12,907 nucleotides of DNA, taken from contig DFGL01000084.1 of assembly GCA_002371215.1 (NCBI GenBank), positions 1-12,907 on the forward strand. Reading direction: 5' to 3'. Both the position numbers and the translations under genes were made by a program. Every line of letters starts with the position of its first letter. Within the stretch, counting starts at the first letter, position 1. This document shows positions 8,473-12,907 of this stretch, piece after piece. This DNA comes from Ruminococcaceae bacterium UBA3751 (GTDB lineage: Bacteria; Bacillota; Clostridia; Oscillospirales; Acutalibacteraceae). The notes under the pieces are model-generated. The model had not been told where the DNA came from, did no database searches, and saw only the letters and a list, made by a program, of their open reading frames with translations.

Positions 8473-10251
8473 CTATATCTCCATAAAAATCGGGAGTATC
8501 ATAGGTTTACGCTTCGTTCTTTCCGAAACGTAGCGCGTTACCTCGTCGCGCATTGCGCTTTTAACGGTGTTCCAGTCGCGGTAGCGTCTGTCGTACTGCT
8601 CTTCAATTACCCTTTCGGCAATATCGCGGATAGCGTTAATCAGCTCCTCGTTTTCCCTGACGAATACGAAGCCGCGGGAAACTATATCGGGCCCCGAGGC
8701 AATATAACCCGAAGCCGAGTCAATAGTTGCGGCAATTACAATAATTCCGTCCTGTGAGAGATGCTTTCTGTCGTTGAGAACGACGTTGCCTACGTCGCCT
8801 ACGCCGTAGCCGTCAACGTACGTTTCGCCCGAGGGAATGTCGTCAAGCTGTTTTATTCCGTCCTCTGAAAGCGAAATGCAGTTACCTATTTCTCCGATAA
8901 AGATATTCTCAGCGTTCATACCCATTGATTCGGCAAGGGAAGCGTGTTTTACAAGGTGCTTCTGCTCGCCGTGAACGGGAATAAAATACTTCGGCTTGAC
9001 TATACCGAGCATAAGCTTTAAATCCTGCTGGCAGGCGTGTCCCGAAACGTGAACGTCGTACATATTTTCATATATAACCTCAACGCCGCGCTTCATAAGA
9101 GCGTTAACGACGTTGCTCACCATCTTCTCATTGCCGGGAATCGGCGTTGCGGAGATAATAACGTAATCGTTGCCCGTTAAGGAAACCTTTCTGTGCTCGC
9201 CCATAGCAATTTTTGTTAGAGCGGACATAGGCTCGCCCTGAGAGCCCGTTGTTATAATAAGAATTTTATCGTCCGCATAATCGCGGATACGCTCAACGGG
9301 GATAAGAATACCCTCGGGAACGTTGAGATAGCCGAGCTCTGCGCCGACTGTAACGAGATTTTCAAGGCTTCTTCCGACAACGGCAACCTTTCTTTTTCTC
9401 GCATAGGCAACGTCCATAATCTGCTGAACGCGGTGGATATTGGAAGCAAAGGTTGCAACGATTATCCTCTTATTTTTTGCCTTGCGGAACAGGGTTTCAA
9501 AGCTTTCGCCTACGCTGCTCTCGCTCATCGTGCTGCCGGGACGCTCTGCGTTCGTGCTGTCGCTCATAAGGGCGAGAACTCCCCTTTTGCCGTATTCGGC
9601 AAAGCGAGTTAAATCAATCATATCGCCGTCTACGGGGGTTGTATCAATCTTAAAGTCGCCCGTATGGATTATAACGCCCGCGGGGCATTTTATAGCAAGC
9701 CCTACTGCGTCCGGTATTGAATGGTTAACGTGGATAAGCTCAATATTGAAATGACCGAGAGTTATATTATCCCTCGGGTTAATCTCAACAAGCTTAACCT
9801 TACCGAGAAGTCCGTGCTCCTCAAGCTTTCCCTTAATAAGCCCTATGGTGAGCTTGGTTGCATAAACGGGAATGTTTATCTTTTTAAGAAGGTACGCTAG
9901 CCCTCCTATATGGTCCTCGTGACCGTGAGTAATAATTATACCCTTTATTCTTTCCTCGTTATTAAGAATATGAGTAAAATCGGGGATAACGATGTCTACG
10001 CCCAGAAGCTCCGCAGACGGGAACGCAAGACCGCAGTCAACTATAAACATATCGCTTTTATACTCAAAAAGCGTCATATTCTTTCCGATTTCATTCATAC
10101 CGCCGAGAAAAGAAACCTTAACCCTCTCGCTCTCCATCGGGGGGACAGCGCCAGATTTCTTTGATGCCTTACGGTAGGTATAATAGCGCCTTTTAGAATT
10201 CCGTTTTCTGTAATCAGCGCCGTTTTGCGGCATCCTGTTTTGTTTTGCCAT
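8473..10251 (-). CDS. rnj: Ribonuclease J
   Basis: This metallo-beta-lactamase/beta-CASP nuclease performs 5'-to-3' exonucleolytic and endonucleolytic RNA decay and rRNA maturation in Firmicutes. In the 592 residues the core begins near residue 45 with KVSFLGGMNEIGKN. Metal ligands are in HGHEDHIGG (109-117) and HTGDF (196-200). The beta-CASP motifs are ATFASNIHR (267-275), SGHA (403-406) and PVHGE (425-429). The C-terminal domain ends in the family-typical RKPMILPIFMEI-like tail. About 40 residues precede the core and are rich in Lys, Arg and Tyr, longer than in B. subtilis RNase J1. The ATG at 10251 is supported by AAGGAGG 11 nt upstream. It is the promoter-proximal gene of the rnj-rplI-dnaB-tilS-ftsH cluster. 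J1 and J2 cannot be told apart by eye. Confidence 0.96.
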   Translation of the reverse strand: MAKQNRMPQNGADYRKRNSKRRYYTYRKASKKSGAVPPMESERVKVSFLGGMNEIGKNMTLFEYKSDMFIVDCGLAFPSAELLGVDIVIPDFTHILNNEERIKGIIITHGHEDHIGGLAYLLKKINIPVYATKLTIGLIKGKLEEHGLLGKVKLVEINPRDNITLGHFNIELIHVNHSIPDAVGLAIKCPAGVIIHTGDFKIDTTPVDGDMIDLTRFAEYGKRGVLALMSDSTNAERPGSTMSESSVGESFETLFRKAKNKRIIVATFASNIHRVQQIMDVAYARKRKVAVVGRSLENLVTVGAELGYLNVPEGILIPVERIRDYADDKILIITTGSQGEPMSALTKIAMGEHRKVSLTGNDYVIISATPIPGNEKMVSNVVNALMKRGVEVIYENMYDVHVSGHACQQDLKLMLGIVKPKYFIPVHGEQKHLVKHASLAESMGMNAENIFIGEIGNCISLSEDGIKQLDDIPSGETYVDGYGVGDVGNVVLNDRKHLSQDGIIVIAATIDSASGYIASGPDIVSRGFVFVRENEELINAIRDIAERVIEEQYDRRYRDWNTVKSAMRDEVTRYVSERTKRKPMILPIFMEI

Positions 10252-10303
10252 TAATTAAATTTTCCTCCTTTTTTATTTTTCATAACGAAAACAGTTAATA
10301 TAT

Positions 10304-10332
10304 ATAATAGAATATCTTTAAGACAAAGTCAA
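10304..10332 (-). promoter_or_regulatory. Promoter of the rnj-rplI-dnaB-tilS-ftsH cluster
   Basis: On the minus strand TTGACT (10332-10327) is followed by 17 nt and TATTAT (10309-10304), each one mismatch from sigma-A consensus. Transcription should begin near 10297, leaving a leader of about 45 nt that carries AAGGAGG. No riboswitch-like structure fits in so short a leader. This is the strongest promoter match in the window. Confidence 0.75.
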
Positions 10333-10334
10333 TA

Positions 10335-10363
10335 TTGATTATTATTTTATTTAATGCTATGAT
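10335..10363 (+). promoter_or_regulatory. Promoter of rnhA
   Basis: TTGATT (10335-10340), a 17-bp spacer and TATGAT (10358-10363) form a sigma-A-type promoter, with a TG extension at 10355-10356. The -35 box lies only 2 bp from the -35 box of the divergent rnj promoter. Transcription would start near 10370, leaving a very short leader (about 15 nt) in which the AAGGTG ribosome binding site is right at the 5' end. Confidence 0.6.
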
Positions 10364-10384
10364 AGTTTTAAGGTGATAAATATT

Positions 10385-10828
10385 ATGAAAAAGATTGAAA
10401 TATATACTGACGGCGCGTGCAGCGGAAACCCCGGAGCGGGCGGCTGGGGCGCGGTACTCGTTTACGGAAAGCGGGAAAAAGAGCTTTGCGGCGGCGAAAA
10501 GGAAACGACGAATAACAGAATGGAGCTTACCGCCGTTATTGAGGCGCTTTCAGCGCTTAAAGAGCCCTGTGAGGTTACTCTCACTACGGACAGCAAATAC
10601 GTATGCGACGCTATTAATCAGGGCTGGCTTCAGTCATGGATAATGAAAGGCTGGCGCAAGGCGGATAAAAAGCCCGTTTTAAATGTTGACCTCTGGGAAA
10701 GACTGCTCCCCCTTCTTGATAAGCATACGGTATTTTTCGTTTGGGTAAAAGGTCACGCGGGCCACAGCTACAACGAGCGCTGCGACGAGCTCGCGGTGAA
10801 TTTTTATAAAAATAATTTTAAGGAGTAA
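10385..10828 (+). CDS. rnhA: Ribonuclease HI
   Basis: It cleaves the RNA strand of RNA-DNA hybrids, removing R-loops and primer remnants in the cytoplasm. The 147-residue protein is a minimal RNase H fold with all catalytic residues: Asp9 in YTDGACSGNPG, Glu47 in NNRMEL, Asp69 in TDSKYV and Asp134 in RCDELA, plus the conserved His124 of KGHAGH. The Trp-rich basic handle (about 81-96) is present, as in the E. coli type. The ATG at 10385 is chosen because AAGGTG ends 9 nt upstream and the protein then begins in family register; an in-frame GTG at 10373 overlaps that ribosome binding site. The stop overlaps the first possible ATG of the next gene (TAATG). The gene diverges from rnj. Confidence 0.97.
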   Translation: MKKIEIYTDGACSGNPGAGGWGAVLVYGKREKELCGGEKETTNNRMELTAVIEALSALKEPCEVTLTTDSKYVCDAINQGWLQSWIMKGWRKADKKPVLNVDLWERLLPLLDKHTVFFVWVKGHAGHSYNERCDELAVNFYKNNFKE

Positions 10829-10833
10829 TGTTT

Positions 10834-11880
10834 ATGAAAAAGATTTTATCATTAATTCTGAGCGCGGTAATGCTGTTTACTGTGCTGTCAGGCGTAACTT
10901 CCGCATCCGCAAAGGACAGTGCGGGCGACCTTCAGTACAGGCAATTTAATTCTCAACACGCAGACTTTAACTATAAGGGTAAAACCTTTGTTAAAACTAC
11001 TTATAATACAGATACGCAAAAGAGCACCGTCATTATTTCCGCCTCACCAAACAAGAGCGGAAAAAAGATTAAGGCAAAGGGCTACGTAGGCAATACCGCT
11101 ATTGACAGAAACTACGTTTACTACATTGATTACGGCGCTTCGGCTTTAATGCGCGTTAAGAAAAACGGCAAGGGCAAAAAGGCGGTAATAAAGTGCGCAG
11201 GGCTCGGAATAAATACTGAAATTGATTTTATTATTGACGGAAAATACCTGATTTATAACAAAACCACCCACGATGAAGGCTATGTAACCGTAACATCCTC
11301 CGCGCTCTATGTTTGCAAGACGAACGGTAAGGGCAAAAAAAAGATTGCGTCGGGTGTTGAGCCTAATTTCTTCACCTACAAGGGCAACCTTTATTATCTT
11401 AAAAACAACCGCCTTGTCAAATACAATCTCAAGAAGAAAAAGTCAAAGAAGATAAAGGTTAACAAGAGCCTGAATAACGCCGAAGCTATTATGATGGTTG
11501 ACAAAAAATTCTATATTGCTTACGGACTTGAATCACCTGAAAGCACCGGCAAAGCCCAAATAAGCTACGGTTATATTGACGTTAAAACCGGGAAATACAC
11601 TAACAAAGGAACATACAGCGACTACCTTGACCCCGTACACGAAGCTTTTATTTACAATGATTCTCTCTACCTTTCTGTAGGAACAGGCGGTGGAAACGCT
11701 ATATGTAAAGCTAAAAACGGCACATTTGATTTTGACAGCTATGATTCACTCTATGATAACTATAAATATTCAGTATATGATGGAGCCGGAGGTATCGGCT
11801 ACTATAATGGCAAAGCGATTTGTAAGCTGATTAATTTTATGAAATCCGGAGTATTCAAATATTCTTACATCAAAAAATAA
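10834..11880 (+). CDS. Secreted Lys-rich protein with propeller-like repeats (DUF5050-like)
   Basis: I recognise no specific function. The 348-residue protein has a type I signal peptide (MKK, a hydrophobic core, cleavage expected after SASA at residue 26; no lipobox). The mature part has repeating blade-like units in which an aromatic strand pair (VYYIDYG, LYYLKNN, FYIAYG, LYLSVGT) alternates with basic turns. NGKGKK recurs at 111-116 and 164-169. This pattern is typical of extracellular propeller domains of the DUF5050 kind in Clostridia. It has no membrane helix, sortase signal or catalytic motif. An ATG at 10828 overlaps the rnhA stop but is only 2 nt from AAGGAG (10820-10825). The ATG at 10834 is 8 nt from it and starts the signal peptide cleanly, so it is preferred. 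Cotranscription with rnhA is likely. No T-tailed hairpin is seen after the stop. Confidence 0.8.
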   Translation: MKKILSLILSAVMLFTVLSGVTSASAKDSAGDLQYRQFNSQHADFNYKGKTFVKTTYNTDTQKSTVIISASPNKSGKKIKAKGYVGNTAIDRNYVYYIDYGASALMRVKKNGKGKKAVIKCAGLGINTEIDFIIDGKYLIYNKTTHDEGYVTVTSSALYVCKTNGKGKKKIASGVEPNFFTYKGNLYYLKNNRLVKYNLKKKKSKKIKVNKSLNNAEAIMMVDKKFYIAYGLESPESTGKAQISYGYIDVKTGKYTNKGTYSDYLDPVHEAFIYNDSLYLSVGTGGGNAICKAKNGTFDFDSYDSLYDNYKYSVYDGAGGIGYYNGKAICKLINFMKSGVFKYSYIKK

Positions 11881-11896
11881 TCAGGATTTTTTAATT

Positions 11897-12005
11897 AGGA
11901 ATTCGGAAAGCGTAATTATCGGACGAGCAATGCTCGTCCCTACGGTTGGTTTATTGCAATGGATTTCGTATCCTAAACCCTAAATCCTAAATCCTTAATC
12001 CTTAT
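11897..12005 (+). repeat. Intergenic structured repeat, copy B
   Basis: The left end has AATTAGG, AATTCGG and AAAGCGT heptamers, with GGAATTCGGAAAGCG (11898-11912) identical to copy C. AATTATC leads into a perfect inverted repeat GGACGAGCAATGCTCGTCC (11921-11939), then CCTACG as in copy A. After about 30 unrelated bases comes a right-hand array of telomere-like heptamers from 11971: TCCTAAA, CCCTAAA, TCCTAAA, TCCTTAA, TCCTTAT. The last two run into the 3' end of the minus-strand gene at 11995. The small GCGGG/CCCGC hairpin of copies A and C is missing. Confidence 0.75.
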
Positions 12006-12573
12006 CTGATTCAGGCTCGTCTCCGAAGAGCTGTTCCATATAATTATCGTTTAAAGCAGACCTTTTTTTGATTTCCTCAATGTCAAAGGAAGGTCCGCTT
12101 TTTAATCTCTGATAAGAATTTTTATTCTTCTTTCGGCGGTAATTGTTAAAATTGTTTTTATTGTTATATTTGTTATTATTGTTAATTGGTGTTATCCGTT
12201 TGTTCCCGGTATGATAGTCGTTTGTCGGCGGTACGTTATCGCTTTGTTGCTCGAGCATATAAACATCCTGATAAAGCGAGTAATTGCAGAGGGTTACGCG
12301 TGTAAATCTGTTTGTTGAATTTACAGTTATTTCTCCGCTGCTCTGCAGTTTTTTCAGGGCTGTTCTGACCTGCATTACGCTCAGTCCCGTCTCCTCGGCA
12401 AGATGCTGATAGCTTGTTACAAACTCGCCGCGTTTTATCTCCATTCCCTCAAATCGGGCGTCCTTATAGTTAGCCCTGAGCATACAGTGAAAGAACAGGC
12501 TTTTTACTACCGGATTTTTGTACCATTCCCACTCAGTTAAACTGCGCGGTAAACATATCCAGCCGTTGTTCAT
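11995..12573 (-). CDS. Replication-initiator-like winged-helix protein (phage/plasmid type)
   Basis: The 192-residue protein has an N-terminal winged-helix region (about 1-107), with the GWI.LPRSLTEWEWYKNPVV opening, FFHCMLRANYKD, IKRGEFVTS, LAEETGLSVMQVRTALKKLQSSGEI and RFTRVTLCNYSLYQD. This layout is familiar from DnaD-like and replisome-organiser proteins of phages and integrative elements, which bind origin DNA and help load helicase. Residues 131-152 are an Asn/Lys-rich low-complexity linker, followed by a short conserved-looking tail PSFDIEEIKKRS (161-172) and an acidic end. The ATG at 12573 is chosen because AAGGGGG (12588-12582) ends 8 nt upstream; an in-frame GTG at 12591 would put the ribosome binding site inside the gene. 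No phage or conjugation genes lie beside it here, so it may be an orphan. Its stop codon lies in repeat copy B. Confidence 0.75.
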   Translation of the reverse strand: MNNGWICLPRSLTEWEWYKNPVVKSLFFHCMLRANYKDARFEGMEIKRGEFVTSYQHLAEETGLSVMQVRTALKKLQSSGEITVNSTNRFTRVTLCNYSLYQDVYMLEQQSDNVPPTNDYHTGNKRITPINNNNKYNNKNNFNNYRRKKNKNSYQRLKSGPSFDIEEIKKRSALNDNYMEQLFGDEPESDKD

Positions 12574-12578
12574 ATTAA

Positions 12579-12616
12579 CAACCCCCTTCACTAATACCCT
12601 TGTTAAGGGGGTTTTT
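12579..12616. promoter_or_regulatory. Hairpin over the ribosome binding site; terminator-like on the plus strand
   Basis: AACCCCCTT and AAGGGGGTT form a 9-bp stem around a 16-nt loop (12589-12604). In the minus-strand transcript the right arm is the AAGGGGG ribosome binding site of the winged-helix gene, so the closed stem would block translation. The left arm can instead pair as CCCTT-AAC-AAGGG with the loop, which would free the site. On the plus strand the same stem is followed by TTTTT (12612-12616), an intrinsic-terminator shape that would stop antisense reading out of the gene. Pairing is visible; regulation is inferred. Confidence 0.55.
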
Positions 12617-12725
12617 ATTCACGATTTATGCATAATTGGACCGTAAAAAATGCAAAAAAATATTTTTTGGGGGAAATATGCATAGTTTTACGAATAACCC
12701 TGCAGATTGGTAGGAAATAACAATT
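12592..12725. other. A+T-rich upstream region with paired palindromes
   Basis: This space upstream of the winged-helix gene contains no convincing gene. TATGCATA occurs twice (12627-12634 and 12677-12684), exactly 50 bp apart; the first lies within the 10-bp palindrome TTATGCATAA. CGTAAAAAATGCA (12642-12654) and TGCATAGTTTTACG (12679-12692) are imperfect inverted repeats flanking a 14-bp A/T palindrome AAAAAATATTTTTT (12655-12668). It could be an operator or a small origin region next to an initiator-like gene. A minus-strand promoter must be here, but only weak candidates are seen (TTGCAT with TATGCA or CATAAA at poor spacing). Confidence 0.5.
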
Positions 12726-12823
12726 AATTCGGAATTCGGAAAGCGGAATTCGGAATTGATGGCGGGACACCCGCACCCGATTATAGCGGGTCGTCGGGGA
12801 CGCCGACCCCTACAATCCTTAAT
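12726..12823 (+). repeat. Intergenic structured repeat, copy C
   Basis: The element has AATTCGG heptamers broken by AAAGCGG, the small hairpin GCGGG-ACA-CCCGC (12762-12774) as in copy A, CCGATTATAGC, a strong hairpin with arms GGGTCG (12788-12793) and CGACCC (12804-12809) and inner CG/CG pairs, CCTACA, and a short right end ATCCTTAATTT. It matches copy A closely from the first hairpin to the second, and copy B at the left end. The right-hand heptad array is nearly absent. A 71-codon minus-strand frame covers it, but it reads the repeat and is not credited as a gene. Confidence 0.78.
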
Positions 12824-12907
12824 TTTGAAAGGGAGAGCCAAGGGGCGCCCATCATAAAGAATGTTAGCTCTAAAATCGCCTCTTTTTCGCTATAATTGCG
12901 TTAAAAA
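12824..12907. other. Right edge, no supported feature
   Basis: After copy C there are 84 bases with an 8-bp palindrome GGGCGCCC (12843-12850). A plus-strand ATG at 12865 opens a frame that reaches the window edge after about 14 codons. It has no good ribosome binding site, so no gene is called. Confidence 0.4.

Noticed and set aside
11921..11939. Perfect inverted repeat after the propeller-like gene as an intrinsic terminator
   Set aside because: It is followed by CCCTACGG, not a T-run, and fits better as the core of repeat copy B.
11971..12005. CCCTAAA run as a true telomere repeat or CRISPR-like array
   Set aside because: Only about five degenerate heptamers, inside an intergenic repeat on a bacterial chromosome, with no spacers; the likeness to plant telomere repeat is coincidental.
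12626..12841. 71-codon minus-strand open frame starting with TTG
   Set aside because: It reads through repeat copy C and the A+T-rich control region, has no ribosome binding site, and its sequence is that of the repeat's hairpins and heptamers.
12865..12907. Start of a plus-strand gene running off the right edge
   Set aside because: Only about 14 codons are visible, with no good ribosome binding site and no recognisable N-terminus.

Overview
The window looks like a chromosomal segment of a gut-type Firmicute, most likely class Clostridia near Ruminococcus/Oscillospiraceae. The grounds are strong AAGGAGG-type ribosome binding sites, A+T-rich spacers with sigma-A-like promoters, a Firmicutes-style gene order (rplI-dnaB, tilS-ftsH, an RNase J gene), and secreted proteins with Clostridia-type signal peptides. 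The genus is an inference; no rRNA or tRNA gene is present to anchor it.

Layout. (1) 1-2425, minus strand: the N-terminal 808 codons of a large secreted protein that runs off the left edge. It has a signal peptide, a beta-sandwich-like N-terminal domain and five complete plus one partial acidic, Tyr-rich repeats of 122-131 residues. (2) 2583-3116, plus: family I inorganic pyrophosphatase (ppa). It is followed by an intergenic repeat element (copy A) and a bidirectional terminator. (3) 10251 down to 3293, minus: a tight housekeeping cluster rnj - rplI - dnaB - tilS - ftsH (mRNA decay, ribosomal protein L9, replicative helicase, tRNA-Ile lysidine synthetase, membrane protease). Gaps are 38 and 18 nt, then there are overlaps of 11 nt and 1 nt. 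(4) 10252-10384: a divergent control region in which the rnj and rnhA promoters lie back to back with their -35 boxes 2 bp apart. (5) 10385-11880, plus: rnhA (RNase HI), translationally abutting a secreted Lys-rich, propeller-like protein. (6) 11881-12907: accessory-looking DNA. It holds repeat copy B, a minus-strand phage/plasmid-type replication-initiator-like winged-helix gene with a hairpin over its ribosome binding site, an A+T-rich stretch with two identical 8-bp palindromes exactly 50 bp apart, and repeat copy C.

The most interesting material is between the genes. Three copies of a structured repeat lie in three intergenic spaces. They share a core (ATTAT, strong hairpin, CCCTAC) flanked by arrays of degenerate AATT-containing heptamers. 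Copies A and C differ by a compensatory base-pair change in the hairpin, and the right-hand heptads of copy B supply the stop codon of the winged-helix gene. The large repeat protein and the possible translational switch of the winged-helix gene are the other leads. The housekeeping genes are intact and ordinary, with all key catalytic residues visible.
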